This document shows, piece by piece, positions 35,726 to 44,146 of a stretch of 64,000 nt of DNA. Made by a program: the position numbers and the translations under genes. Source of the DNA: DASXMT01 sp963755985. Its GTDB lineage: Bacteria > Actinomycetota > Acidimicrobiia > Acidimicrobiales > RAAP-2. Below the pieces are notes generated by a model. It was not told where the DNA came from. It saw only the letters and a program-made list of their open reading frames with translations, and made no database searches. How positions within the stretch are numbered: the stretch's first letter is position 1; every line of letters begins with the position of its first letter. The stretch is from NCBI GenBank assembly GCA_963755985.1, contig CAVWLO010000001.1, positions 717,951 through 781,950 of the forward strand, written 5' to 3'.

Positions 35726-35972
35726 GGTTCGGAGCCGGTTCGGAGCCAAATCGCCTGTGTCGCTCGTCAACGGCTGGCCGCAACGGGGCCACAGAGTTGT
35801 GAACGGCAGAGCGGTCACGGGCTAACCCAGCGGGCTACAACGATACGACGAAAGACCCCTGGTCGGCAAGCCGGCCTGGCTGGGACGGCCGGCCCGGGGT
35901 CGGCCCAGGCTGGGACCCGGCCCGTCGGCCCGCACGGCGCCCGGCCCTGGCTGGGACGGCCGGCCCGGGGTC
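35726..35972. repeat. Direct repeats between rplM and truA
   Basis: GGTTCGGAGCC is repeated in tandem at 35726-35747. A longer 26-base block (CTGGCTGGGACGGCCGGCCC then GGGGTC) occurs at 35876-35901 and 35947-35972, 71 bases apart. The second copy contains the last codons and stop of truA, so again a gene end has been copied downstream. The rest of this gap shows no gene. Confidence 0.85.
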
Positions 35973-36831
35973 AGGAGCCATAGCGCACGGCAACGAGGCA
36001 CAGGCCGTGGGGTGGGGCGGGCCGGGAAGCCTCCTGGCGGTCGGCGGAACGGAGGATCCACAGCATGTCCGAGGCCCGTTTCCTCCCCCGACCGACATCG
36101 ACCAGCGTCCCGACCAAGGAGCGCACCATTTGGTGACAGAAGGCATTGGCCTCGATCTCGAAGGCCAGGAGGGCCCCGTCGGCCGGCAAGAGGGCCGCGT
36201 GGCCGTCGGGCGAGCCGTGTGGGCTGGTCTGGCTGCGGGCACCCCGGCCCCCGGACCCGGCCCGGGCCCCGGCAGCGTCCACCACCGACCACCGGGCGTC
36301 GACCACCCGTCGCATGATGGGGTCGTCGGCCGTCGTGCCCGGCACCCGGCGGCAAAAGGCGCGGAAATCATGCTCCCCCAAAAGTGCATCGGAGGCCGCG
36401 GCCATGGCCCGCAGGTCGAGTTGATCGGAGACATGCCAGGTCACGCCGGCGAGCAGGGGGTCCGGGACCGGGGCGTTGACGACCAGATAGCGGTACCGCC
36501 GGCCCGTAGCCGAACGCCGGGCGTCGAAACCGGCCGGGGCTGGTCCCGCCTCGCGGACCACGATGGCCGGACCCAGTTGCCGGTTGCAGGAGCGCATCAG
36601 GTCCTCGGGATCGAGACCGGCGGCGACAATCGGCGGGAGATCGACATGGACCACCTGGTCCTGGGCGTGAACGCCGGTGTCGGTCCGGCCCGCGCAGGTC
36701 AGACTGAGCGACGAGCGGGTGAAGCGGCCCAGGGCATCAGAAAGGGCCCCGGCCACCGTGACCTGGCCGTTCTGAGCGGCGAAACCATGGAAACCGGACC
36801 CGTTGTAGGCGATCCTGAGGCGCCACCGCAC
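35971..36831 (-). CDS. truA: tRNA pseudouridine(38-40) synthase TruA
   Basis: A 286-residue enzyme forming pseudouridine at positions 38-40 of tRNA anticodon arms. The catalytic Asp is in CAGRTDTGVHAQDQVVHVD; other family stretches are YNGSGFHGFAAQ, YRYLVVNAPVPDPLL, HDFRAFCRR and AFCHQMVRSLVGTLVDVGRG. I chose the GTG at 36831, which begins VRWRLRIAYNGSGF with GGTGG upstream; the open frame continues upstream through Gly/Arg-rich sequence without family similarity. It is commonly found after rplQ in bacteria. Confidence 0.95.
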   Translation of the reverse strand: MRWRLRIAYNGSGFHGFAAQNGQVTVAGALSDALGRFTRSSLSLTCAGRTDTGVHAQDQVVHVDLPPIVAAGLDPEDLMRSCNRQLGPAIVVREAGPAPAGFDARRSATGRRYRYLVVNAPVPDPLLAGVTWHVSDQLDLRAMAAASDALLGEHDFRAFCRRVPGTTADDPIMRRVVDARWSVVDAAGARAGSGGRGARSQTSPHGSPDGHAALLPADGALLAFEIEANAFCHQMVRSLVGTLVDVGRGRKRASDMLWILRSADRQEASRPAPPHGLCLVAVRYGS

Positions 36832-36964
36832 CGAGCCACCGGCCGCTGCGTTCTGGCCCTCTGCATCGTGAGCCCTAGGGCCTTGGCCCCCAGGACCTGG
36901 ATCTTGGCCTCTCGGACCGGGGTCGTGACCCGGGTCGGCGGGAGGATCGCCTGGGCGCCCGCTT

Positions 36965-36995
36965 GGGCCAGACCCCCCGGACGGGGGGGCCAGGC
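36965..36995 (-). terminator. GC hairpin downstream of rplQ
   Basis: Immediately after the rplQ stop codon, CCCCCC (36973-36978) faces GGGGGGG (36983-36989) across a four-base turn, with further partial pairing outside. It probably marks the end of the alpha operon before truA. No U-tract follows. Confidence 0.5.
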
Positions 36996-37358
36996 TCAAG
37001 CCGATTCGACGAATTCGATGCGGGCCATCGGGGCGTTGTCGCCCTGACGGTTCCCGAGCTTCAGGATCCGGAGGTATCCCCCGGGACGGTCCACGTAGCG
37101 AGGCCCGATCTCCTCGAACAGCTTGTGGGCCATGTCCTTGTCCCGGATGAACGCCACCACCTGGCGGTGGCGGTGGACGCCACCCTTGGCTGCCGCGGTG
37201 ATGCACTTCTCGGCCACGGGCCGGAGGGCCTTGGCCTTGGCCTCCGTGGTGACCAGGGACTCCGCCGCGATCAGCGAGGCGACCAAGTTGCCCATCATGG
37301 CCTTCTGGTGGGCCGAGCTGCCGCCGAACCGGCGGCTCTTCTTCGGGGTTCCGAGCAT
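36996..37358 (-). CDS. rplQ: Ribosomal protein L17 (bL17)
   Basis: A 120-residue large-subunit protein at the exit-tunnel side. It has SRRFGGSSAHQKAMMGNLV, LVTTEAKAKALRPVAEKCIT and GGYLRILKLGNRQGDNAPMA, the standard family blocks. It begins four bases after the rpoA stop, as in most bacteria, where rpoA and rplQ close the alpha operon. Confidence 0.98.
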   Translation of the reverse strand: MLGTPKKSRRFGGSSAHQKAMMGNLVASLIAAESLVTTEAKAKALRPVAEKCITAAAKGGVHRHRQVVAFIRDKDMAHKLFEEIGPRYVDRPGGYLRILKLGNRQGDNAPMARIEFVESA

Positions 37359-37362
37359 GACG

Positions 37363-38301
37363 TCAGTCCTTCACCCGCAGGGACAGGCCCCGCTCGTCGA
37401 GCTTCTGGAGCACCTCGTCGAGCGACTTCTGCCCGAAGTTGGTGATGTTCAACAGGTCGTCCAACGAGCGGTCGACCAGTTCGCCGATGGTGTTGATCTG
37501 GGCCCGCTTCAGGCAGTTCCGCGGCCGTTCGGTGAGGTCCAGGTCCTCGATGCGGAGGTCGAGATCCGGGGAACCGGTGCCGACGGTGCCGACTTCGCCC
37601 AGCTCCAGGCCCTGGGGAGCGTCCTCGAGGTCGGCGACCAAGCTGACCAGGGTGCGCAGCGTGTCGCCAGCCGAGGCCAGCGCCTCACGGGGGGTGAGGG
37701 AGCCGTCGGTCTCGATGTCGAGGACCAGGCGGTCGAAGTCGGTCGACTGCTCCACCCGGACGGGCTCGACGGTGAAGGCCACCCGGCGCACCGGGGAGAA
37801 GATGGCATCGACGGGGATGACCCCGATGACCGATGAGCGCTTGTTCTTGTCCGCCGACGAGTAGCCCCGCCCCCGCTCCACGGTCAGGTCCACAGCCAGC
37901 CGGCCCTTGGCGTTCAACGAGGCGATGTGCTGTCCGGGACTGAGGACCTCCACGTCCGCAGTCACCTGGATGTCGCCTGCGGTGGCGTCGCCGGGGCCCC
38001 GCTTGTCCAAGCGGATGGTCACCGGCTCATCGCTGTGCACCTTGAACAGGACGTCCTTCAGGTTCAAGAGGAGGTCGGTGATGTCCTCTTTCACGCCGGG
38101 CAGGGTGGTGAACTCGTGCAGCGCCTCATCGAAGCGCACCTGGGTGACAGATGCGCCTGGAATCGACGACAACAGGGTGCGGCGCAGGGAGTTGCCAAGG
38201 GTGTGGCCGAAGCCGGGATCGAGAGGACCGACGGCAAACCTCTGCCGGTTGTCCTCTGCTTCGCCGATGGCTTCGACGGTAGGTCGCTGGATGATGAGCA
38301 T
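37363..38301 (-). CDS. rpoA: RNA polymerase subunit alpha RpoA
   Basis: A 312-residue assembly subunit of RNA polymerase. The N-terminal domain shows FAVGPLDPGFGHTLGNSLRR and TLLSSIPGASVTQVRFDEAL; the C-terminal domain, which contacts UP elements and activators, ends in ELVDRSLDDLLNITNFGQKS and LDEVLQKLDERGLSLRVKD. The length matches the actinobacterial subunit, though it is slightly shorter than the about 345 of mycobacteria. It follows rpsD after a 137-base gap with tandem repeats. Confidence 0.98.
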   Translation of the reverse strand: MLIIQRPTVEAIGEAEDNRQRFAVGPLDPGFGHTLGNSLRRTLLSSIPGASVTQVRFDEALHEFTTLPGVKEDITDLLLNLKDVLFKVHSDEPVTIRLDKRGPGDATAGDIQVTADVEVLSPGQHIASLNAKGRLAVDLTVERGRGYSSADKNKRSSVIGVIPVDAIFSPVRRVAFTVEPVRVEQSTDFDRLVLDIETDGSLTPREALASAGDTLRTLVSLVADLEDAPQGLELGEVGTVGTGSPDLDLRIEDLDLTERPRNCLKRAQINTIGELVDRSLDDLLNITNFGQKSLDEVLQKLDERGLSLRVKD

Positions 38302-38364
38302 GCTGATCGTGGCTCCTCGACGGTGTGTTGCTCAGGTCTGGTGCTGGTGGTCGCTCTGTGGCGC

Positions 38365-38444
38365 TGACTGGCTCGGTACTGGACTGGCTCGGTACTGACT
38401 GGCTTGGTGCTCGGCCTACTTCGGGCTCGGTGCTCGGCCTACTT
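38365..38444. repeat. Tandem repeats in the rpsD-rpoA gap
   Basis: Three 15-16-base units with core TGGACTGGCTCGGTAC fill 38365-38410. Overlapping their end, GGTGCTCGGCCTACTT occurs at 38406-38421 and 38429-38444; the second copy contains the rpsD stop codon and last codons. The pattern matches the other gene-end duplications in this window. Confidence 0.85.
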
Positions 38445-39086
38445 GGAGTACAGCTCGACGATGAGCTGCTCTTGAACGGGCTCGTCGATGTGCTCGCGTA
38501 GGGGGAGGGAGAACACCTTCACGGCGAACTTGTCCCCGACGGTCTCGAGCCAGGGCGGGAGCTGCCGATCGAGGGTGTCCATGTTCCGCCGCACCGGGAA
38601 CAGCTCCCGGGAGGACTGCTTCAGGCTGATGACGTCGTCCTTGCGGACCCGGTAGCTCGGAATGGTGACCCGCTTCCCGTTCACCTGGACGTGACCGTGG
38701 CGGACGAACTGGCGGGCCTGGGAGCGGCTGGCGCCCCACCCGGCCCGGAAGGCCACATTGTCGAGACGGAGCTCGAGCATGCGCAACAGGTTCTCGCCGG
38801 TGATGCCCGGGGCCCGGCTGGCCTCGCCGTAGAGGTTACGGAACTGCTTCTCGAGCAGGCCGTAGATGCGGCGAGCCTTCTGCTTCTCACGCAGCTGCCC
38901 CAGGTACTCCGAGCCCTGCCGCATGCGGTCACGGCCGTGCTCGCCGGGCGGATAGGCGCGGCTGTGACGGTCGGTGACCGCCTCGGAGACGGGGCACTTC
39001 ATCGAGTAGCAGCGCTCTCCCTTCAAGAAGAGCTTGGTGCGCTCGCGGCGGCAAAGCCGGCAGACGGGTCCGGTGTATCTGGCCAT
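38439..39086 (-). CDS. rpsD: Ribosomal protein S4 (uS4), zinc-binding type
   Basis: A 215-residue 16S-rRNA primary binding protein. It keeps the N-terminal four-cysteine zinc motif (CRLC then C and C in ERCYSMKC), which many bacteria have lost. The S4 RNA-binding domain is LRLDNVAFRAGWGASRSQAR followed by QFVRHGHVQVNGKRV. ATG start; part of the rpsM-rpsK-rpsD-rpoA-rplQ alpha operon. Confidence 0.98.
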   Translation of the reverse strand: MARYTGPVCRLCRRERTKLFLKGERCYSMKCPVSEAVTDRHSRAYPPGEHGRDRMRQGSEYLGQLREKQKARRIYGLLEKQFRNLYGEASRAPGITGENLLRMLELRLDNVAFRAGWGASRSQARQFVRHGHVQVNGKRVTIPSYRVRKDDVISLKQSSRELFPVRRNMDTLDRQLPPWLETVGDKFAVKVFSLPLREHIDEPVQEQLIVELYSK

Positions 39087-39122
39087 GTGTGTTTCCTCTG
39101 ATCCCTTCGATCTTCGCCCGGC

Positions 39123-39530
39123 TCAGACCCGGCGCCGCTTCTTGGGGCGGCAGCCGTTGTGCGGGATGGGGGTGACATCTTTGATGCCGGCTACTTCGAT
39201 GCCGGCGGCGGCCAGGGACCGGATGGCGGTCTCCCGGCCCGAACCGGGGCCGCGGACCAGCACATCGACTCGGCGGACGCCGTGCTCCATGGCCTTTTTG
39301 GCACAGGCCTCGGCGGCCAGCTGAGCGGCGAACGGCGTGGACTTGCGCGATCCCTTGAAGCCGACGTTTCCGGCCGAGGCCCAGGCCAGCACATTGCCCT
39401 CGGGGTCGGCGATGGACACGATGGTGTTGTTGAACGAGCTCTTGATGTGGGCGACGCCGAAGGCGATGTTCTTGCGCTCTTTGCGACGGGGCCGACGAGC
39501 GCCGCCTGCTGCCTTGGTGGGCTTGGCCAT
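39123..39530 (-). CDS. rpsK: Ribosomal protein S11 (uS11)
   Basis: A 135-residue platform protein. Family blocks: NIAFGVAHIKSSFNNTIVSI, GFKGSRKSTPFAAQLAAEAC, VRGPGSGRETAIRSL and the end DVTPIPHNGCRPKKRRRV. Its ATG overlaps the rpsM stop codon as TAATG. Confidence 0.98.
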   Translation of the reverse strand: MAKPTKAAGGARRPRRKERKNIAFGVAHIKSSFNNTIVSIADPEGNVLAWASAGNVGFKGSRKSTPFAAQLAAEACAKKAMEHGVRRVDVLVRGPGSGRETAIRSLAAAGIEVAGIKDVTPIPHNGCRPKKRRRV

Positions 39531-39907
39531 TACTTGCGGACCTTCTTCTTGCCGGCGACCGTCTTCTTCGGTCCCTTACGGGTACGGGCGTTGGTGTGGG
39601 TGCGCTGGCCGTGGACGGGCAAGCCCTTGCGATGGCGGACGCCTTGGTAGCAGCCGATCTCCATCTTCCGCTTGATGTCCTGGGACACGTCACGCCGCAG
39701 GTCGCCTTCGACCTGGTAGTTGGCATCGATGAACGTGCGCAGACGGGTCACCTCTTCGTCGGTGAGGTCACGGACGCGGGTATCGGGGCTGGTCTCGGTG
39801 ACCGCGCAGATGTTCTGAGCGGTCGTCCGGCCGATGCCGAAGATATAGGTGAGTGCGATCTCCAACCGCTTCTCGCGGGGGATATCGACGCCGCTGATTC
39901 GAGCCAC
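39530..39907 (-). CDS. rpsM: Ribosomal protein S13 (uS13)
   Basis: A 125-residue head protein contacting the 50S subunit and P-site tRNA. It reads ARISGVDIPREKRLEIALTY, IFGIGRTTAQNI and GCYQGVRHRKGLPVHGQRTH, ending in the basic tail RKGPKKTVAGKKKVRK. The GTG at 39907 has GGAAG upstream and starts exactly at the family N-terminus; the open frame upstream is not conserved. Confidence 0.98.
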   Translation of the reverse strand: MARISGVDIPREKRLEIALTYIFGIGRTTAQNICAVTETSPDTRVRDLTDEEVTRLRTFIDANYQVEGDLRRDVSQDIKRKMEIGCYQGVRHRKGLPVHGQRTHTNARTRKGPKKTVAGKKKVRK

Positions 39908-39960
39908 GCTGTTCTTCCTTCTTCCTAGTCCTGTGCTTTCGGTCCTCGAGCCCGCGAGCC

Positions 39961-40074
39961 CTAGCCCTGCCGTTGCTTGTGGCGGGGGTTCTCGCAGATG
40001 ACGACCACCCGCCGATGCCGGCGGATCACCTTGCACTTCTCACACATCGGCTTGACGCTGGGTCGAACCTTCAT
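39961..40074 (-). CDS. rpmJ: Ribosomal protein L36 (bL36)
   Basis: A 37-residue protein: MKVRPSVKPMCEKC, a short basic linker, then a run ending ENPRHKQRQG. The zinc-binding Cys11, Cys14 and Cys27 plus His32 are present, so this is the zinc-binding form. It lies in the conserved infA-rpmJ-rpsM order. An AG-rich sequence precedes the ATG at 40074. Confidence 0.95.
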   Translation of the reverse strand: MKVRPSVKPMCEKCKVIRRHRRVVVICENPRHKQRQG

Positions 40075-40302
40075 GTTCCTGCACCTCTCTCACGAACTTC
40101 ACGAACTGCTCTTGTTGCCTGCCGCCATCGCTTTCTGTTCCTGCCGTGGCCCTGCTGCCCTGTTCTTGCTCTTTGTCCTACCGCCCGGCTGGTGACCTAC
40201 CGCCCGATTGGAGCCCCAGCGCCCGGTAGACCGTGCCGCCGTCCCTAGGCAACCCGAACGTGGGCTGGCCAACCGGCCGGCCGCCGGTCTCGAGCGGGTG
40301 GG

Positions 40303-40527
40303 TCACTTGTAGCGGTAGGTGATCCGCCCTCGGGCCAGGTCGTAGGGGGTGATCTCCACCTGTACGCGGTCGCCGGGAAGGATGCGGATGCGGTGCATGC
40401 GCATCTTCCCCGAGCTGTGCGCCAGTACCTTGTGGCCGTTCTCCAGCTCGACGCGGAACATGGCGTTCGGCAGCGGCTCGACGACGGTTCCCTCCAGTAC
40501 GATGGCATCTTCCTTGGGCTTGGGCAG
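40303..40527 (-). CDS. infA: Translation initiation factor IF-1, probable CTG start
   Basis: A 74-residue OB-fold factor: PKPKEDAIVLEGTVVEPLPN, MFRVELENGHKVLAHSSGKM and RILPGDRVQVEITPYDLARG, ending RITYRYK, which is a full-length match. No ATG, GTG or TTG lies in frame before the conserved Pro-Lys-Pro-Lys. A CTG at 40527-40525 is preceded at the ideal distance by GAGGAG (cGAGGAGaatcacCTG) and would be decoded as the initiator Met, giving the family's usual MPKPKED start. The rpmJ gene follows after 228 bases in which I see no other gene. Confidence 0.93.
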   Translation of the reverse strand: MPKPKEDAIVLEGTVVEPLPNAMFRVELENGHKVLAHSSGKMRMHRIRILPGDRVQVEITPYDLARGRITYRYK

Positions 40528-40770
40528 GTGATTCTCCTCGAAACTCTGTTGTGCTCATTCCGCTCGCCCCACGGCCAGCGTGCAGCACACGATCGGCATG
40601 TTGTCGTAGCACCGCACCGCCGTCGGCAGAGCACCAGAGGAGCGCTACCGGGAGCGGGGTCGGCACGCCATCACACACCGGTGGCGAGCCGAAGGATTAG
40701 TTTAGCCTGTTCGCGGGCATTTGCCACTTCGATTGGTGGATCGGGCCCGGACAGGCACTTCTGGCTGCCC
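40528..40770. other. Gap between map and infA
   Basis: This 243-base gap holds the infA leader with its GAGGAG ribosome-binding site. An ATG-initiated frame across it overlaps infA in another frame and has no family similarity. No repeat or strong hairpin was seen. Confidence 0.5.
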
Positions 40771-41520
40771 TCAGGGAACGGTGAACACCTCGGGCCCGTC
40801 GTCGGTCACGGCGATGGTGTGCTCGAAATGGGCCGACATGCGCCCGTCGGCCGTGATCACGCTCCACCCGTCGTCGAGCTGTACCGTCTCGGGACCCCCG
40901 GCGTTGACCATCGGCTCGACGGCGAAGACCATCCCCGATTTGAGCATCGGCCCCGGCGTCCCGGGCCAGTAGTTGGGCACCTGGGGCTCCTCGTGCATGG
41001 CCGTGCCAATGGCATGGCCCACGTACTCACGTACCACGGTGAACCCAGCACGCTCCGCGACTTTCTGGACGGCCCGTCCGACCTCATGCAGGCGGTTTCC
41101 CGGACGCAGCTGCTCGATGCCCGACCAGAGGCTGGCCTCGGTCACCTCCAACAGCCGGGCGGCCTCGGGGCTGATCTCACCGATGCCGGCCGTGTAGGCA
41201 GCATCGCCGTGGTAGCCCTCGATGATCGCTCCGCAGTCGACCGAGAGGATGTCGCCCTCGGCCAGGACCACCGAGTCCGAGGGGATGCCATGGACGATCA
41301 TCGAGTTGGGTGAGGTGCAGATGACCGCCGGGAACCCGTGGTAGTTGAGGAAGTTCGACTTCGCCCCCCGACGCTGGAGGACGTCCCGGGCCACCTGGTC
41401 GATGGCCGCGGTGGTGATGCCCGGGCGGAGCACGGCCCTGGTCGCCTCGTGCATCTCGGCCACGACCTTGCCCGCCTTGCGCATCTTTTCCAGCTCGTCG
41501 GGGTTCCGTTTCACCGACAT
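40771..41520 (-). CDS. map: Methionine aminopeptidase type I
   Basis: A 249-residue dinuclear metalloenzyme that removes the initiator Met. All metal ligands are visible: two Asp in LSVDCGAIIEGYHGDAAYT, the His in YVGHAIGTAMHEEPQVPNY, and the two Glu in VFAVEPMVNAG and FEHTIAVTDDG. The substrate-pocket FLNYHGFPAVICTSPN is standard. It lies in the usual secY-adk-map-infA order. Confidence 0.97.
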   Translation of the reverse strand: MSVKRNPDELEKMRKAGKVVAEMHEATRAVLRPGITTAAIDQVARDVLQRRGAKSNFLNYHGFPAVICTSPNSMIVHGIPSDSVVLAEGDILSVDCGAIIEGYHGDAAYTAGIGEISPEAARLLEVTEASLWSGIEQLRPGNRLHEVGRAVQKVAERAGFTVVREYVGHAIGTAMHEEPQVPNYWPGTPGPMLKSGMVFAVEPMVNAGGPETVQLDDGWSVITADGRMSAHFEHTIAVTDDGPEVFTVP

Positions 41521-41551
41521 GACCCTAGGGTGCCGAGCCGGCCGCTCACGC

Positions 41552-41671
41552 GCAGCGCCACCGGGCCGGCCTCCCGGCCCTGACCTGTCACCGGGCCGGA
41601 CTGGCGTCCCTGCAGCGCCACCGGGCCGGCCTCGCGTCCCTCCCCTCTCACCGCACCGGCCTCCCGCCCCT
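41552..41671. repeat. Four-copy 30-base tandem repeat at the 3' end of adk
   Basis: Four adjacent 30-base units at 41552, 41582, 41612 and 41642 share the core CACCGGGCCGGCCTC and end in CCCT. Units 1 and 3 are nearly identical (GCAGCGCCACCGGGCCGGCC then CTC); units 2 and 4 are diverged. The last unit overlaps the adk stop codon and its final eight codons. The array fills most of the adk-map gap. Confidence 0.92.
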
Positions 41672-42331
41672 CCGGTCGCGGTAGTCCTCGATCACCCGGA
41701 CCAGGCGACGGGTCACCGAGTCCGGGGAGCCCGAGCCGTTCACTGCGGCCAGCTGGTTCCGTTCCCGGTACCACTCGATCAGGGGAGCGGTCTGGCGCTC
41801 GTATATTTCCAGGCGGCGGGAGATCGCCTCTTCGCGGTCGTCCTCCCGCTGGACGACCTCGCCGCCGCACACATCACAGGTCCAGTTGATCAACGGTGGG
41901 GACGAGACCGAGTAGTTGGCCCCGCAGTCCACGCACACCCGGCGAGCGGCCAGCCGGCGGAGCACCTGGGCGGTCGAGACCTCGATGTCGACGGTGAGGT
42001 CGAGATCCATGGGGGCGAGGAGGCCGGCCAGCGCCTCGGCCTGGGCCACGGTGCGCGGGCAACCGTCGAGGACGAAGCCCCGGGCCCGGACGTCGCCCTC
42101 GTTCAGCCGCTCGGAGACCATGTCCATGATGAGGTCGTCGCTCAGCAGCTCGCCCTTGTCCATCAGGTCCTTGGCCTTCTTGCCCAGGGGCGTGCCCTGC
42201 TTGACCGCGGCCCGCAACATGTCCCCGGTGGAGACATGAGGGACGACGTAGTGGTGGGAGAGACGCACACACTGCGTCCCCTTACCTGCCCCCTGCTTGC
42301 CGAGGACTACGAGCCTGGCGCCGGGTACCAC
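41648..42331 (-). CDS. adk: Adenylate kinase Adk, zinc-lid type
   Basis: A 227-residue enzyme interconverting 2 ADP with ATP and AMP. The P-loop is VVLGKQGAGKGTQCVRLS, in which Lys-Gln replaces the common Pro-Pro. Other blocks: VSTGDMLRAAVKQGTPLG, FVLDGCPRTVAQAEAL and the zinc lid RRVCVDCGANYSV with CDVCGGEVVQREDD (four Cys). The GTG start follows the secY stop directly (TAAGTG). The 3' end is covered by a 30-base repeat unit. Confidence 0.96.
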   Translation of the reverse strand: MVPGARLVVLGKQGAGKGTQCVRLSHHYVVPHVSTGDMLRAAVKQGTPLGKKAKDLMDKGELLSDDLIMDMVSERLNEGDVRARGFVLDGCPRTVAQAEALAGLLAPMDLDLTVDIEVSTAQVLRRLAARRVCVDCGANYSVSSPPLINWTCDVCGGEVVQREDDREEAISRRLEIYERQTAPLIEWYRERNQLAAVNGSGSPDSVTRRLVRVIEDYRDRRGGRPVR

Positions 42332-43624
42332 TTACTTGAGAAAGCCCTCGTAGTTTCGCATCATGAGCTGGCTGTCGATCTGCTTCATCGTCTCGAGCGC
42401 AACGCCCACAGCGATCAGGAGGGTCACTCCGTAGAAGGGGTAGCCGGTCATGTGCCATGCCGCCATCAAGACCGAGGGCACGACCGCCACCCCCCCCAGG
42501 AACAGGGCCCCCGGCCACGTGATCCGGTTCAGGATGTGAGCCAAATAGCGCTCGGTGGGCACGCCGGGCCGGATGCCGGGGATATAGCCGCCCTGCTTTC
42601 GGATGATGTCAGCCTGCTGGTGCGGGTCGAAGGCCACGTAGACATAGAAGAACGTGAACAACATGATGAGGACGAAGTACGTGAAGATGTACACCGGGCT
42701 GGTCGGGGTGATGTTGTGGTTCACCCAGGTCCGGAAGGTCGCCGACGGGACGATGTTCGACAGCAGCACCGGGATGTACAGGACGGAGCTGGCAAAGATG
42801 ATGGGGATGACGCCGGACTGGTTGACCTTCAGCGGGATGTAGGTGTTGGAGCCGCCGACGGTCTTGCGACCAACCACCCGTTTGGCGAAGGTGACGGGAA
42901 TCCGCCGTTGACCCTGGTCGACGAACACGATCAGCACCAAGAGGGCCACCGACACGAGCAGGATGACGGCGAACTTGAACCGCCCACCCTCTTGGAGCAC
43001 GGTGTTCATCCCACTGGGGATGCCGGCCACCACGTTGGCGAAGATGAGGATGGACATGCCCTGGCCTATACCCCGCTGGGTGATCAGCTCACCCAGCCAC
43101 ATGACGAAGGCGGTGCCGGCCGTCAGGGTCAACACGATGAACGCGCCCCGCCAGATGGAGTAATGGAGAATCAGGTCGATGTTCTGGTTCGTCCCGAACA
43201 GGCCGCCCCCGCCCTTGTGGAACAGGTAGACGAGCCCGGTCGACTGCATGACGGCCAGGGCGATGGTCAGGTACCGGGTGGTCTGGGTCAACTTCTTCTG
43301 ACCCACCGCCCCCTGGTCACGCCACTCCTCGAGCTTGGGGATCACAGTCGCCAGCAGCTGGATGATGATGCTCGACGTGATGTAGGGCATGATCCCCAGC
43401 CCGAACACGGCCATGCGGGTGAGCGCCCCGCCCGAGAACAGGTTCAGGAAGCCGAGGACCCCCGACGACTTGGCCGCCGAGGTGACCTGCTGGATCTTGG
43501 AGAAGTCGATGAACGGCGCCGGGACGTTGGCGCCGAACTGGTAGATGGCGATGACGGTGAGCGTGAACAGGACCTTCTTGCGCAGGTCCGGAATACGGAA
43601 GATGTTGGCCAAACTGGAGAGCAT
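42332..43624 (-). CDS. secY: Protein translocase channel subunit SecY
   Basis: A 430-residue channel of the SecYEG translocon with ten predicted membrane helices. It begins LSSLANIFRIPDLRKKVLFT, has PAPFIDFSKIQQ, the plug region FLNLFSGGALTRMAVFGLGI and MPYITSSIIIQLL, QRGIGQGMSILIFANVVAGI and the cytoplasmic loop PGIRPGVPTERYLAHILNR. Located between rplO and adk as in nearly all bacteria. Confidence 0.98.
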   Translation of the reverse strand: MLSSLANIFRIPDLRKKVLFTLTVIAIYQFGANVPAPFIDFSKIQQVTSAAKSSGVLGFLNLFSGGALTRMAVFGLGIMPYITSSIIIQLLATVIPKLEEWRDQGAVGQKKLTQTTRYLTIALAVMQSTGLVYLFHKGGGGLFGTNQNIDLILHYSIWRGAFIVLTLTAGTAFVMWLGELITQRGIGQGMSILIFANVVAGIPSGMNTVLQEGGRFKFAVILLVSVALLVLIVFVDQGQRRIPVTFAKRVVGRKTVGGSNTYIPLKVNQSGVIPIIFASSVLYIPVLLSNIVPSATFRTWVNHNITPTSPVYIFTYFVLIMLFTFFYVYVAFDPHQQADIIRKQGGYIPGIRPGVPTERYLAHILNRITWPGALFLGGVAVVPSVLMAAWHMTGYPFYGVTLLIAVGVALETMKQIDSQLMMRNYEGFLK

Positions 43625-43657
43625 GCAGGCCCCTCGACGCCTTTCGGTCGGTCGATG

Positions 43658-44146
43658 CTACCGGTTGGTGAGGGCGTTGCCCTTGGCGGGCGGGCGGTCG
43701 CTGCCGAAGGGCAGTGGCACTACCGTGACCGAGCCGCCGGCTCCGGTGATGGCGGCTTCGGCCGACTTGGAGAAGGCGTGGGCCTCGACCCGCAACGGGC
43801 GGGACAGCTCGCCTCCTCCGAGGATCTTCACCAGGGCGTTCTTCTTGGCCAGCCCGGCCGCCACCAGGGCGGCCAGATCGGCACGGTCGCCGCCGACCGC
43901 GCTGAGGGCGCCGACGTTGACCGGTGTGTACTCGACCCGGAACGGGTTCTTGAACCCGCGCAGCTTGGGGATCCGCTGCATGAGCGGCAGCTGGCCGCCC
44001 TCGAACCCTGCGGGGATCTGGCCCCGCGCCGCCTGGCCCTTGGTCCCTCGGCCTGCGGTCTTGCCGCCCTTGCCGGCGATGCCTCGGCCGACCCGGCGGC
44101 GCGGCCGGGTGGACCCGGCCGGTGGTCGTAGCTCATGAACCTTCAT
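43658..44146 (-). CDS. rplO: Ribosomal protein L15 (uL15)
   Basis: A 162-residue large-subunit assembly protein. It opens KVHELRPPAGSTRPRRRVGR, then the glycine-rich GGKTAGRGTKGQAARG, QLPLMQRIPKLRGFKNPF and VEAHAFSKSAEAAI. The C-terminus is about 15 residues longer than usual. ATG overlaps the rpmD stop (ATGA). Confidence 0.97.
   Translation of the reverse strand: MKVHELRPPAGSTRPRRRVGRGIAGKGGKTAGRGTKGQAARGQIPAGFEGGQLPLMQRIPKLRGFKNPFRVEYTPVNVGALSAVGGDRADLAALVAAGLAKKNALVKILGGGELSRPLRVEAHAFSKSAEAAITGAGGSVTVVPLPFGSDRPPAKGNALTNR

Noticed and set aside
41345..44131. A 928-codon open frame on the plus strand
   Set aside because: It is antisense to map, adk, secY and rplO; its product is His/Arg/Gly-rich and typical of a high-GC shadow frame.
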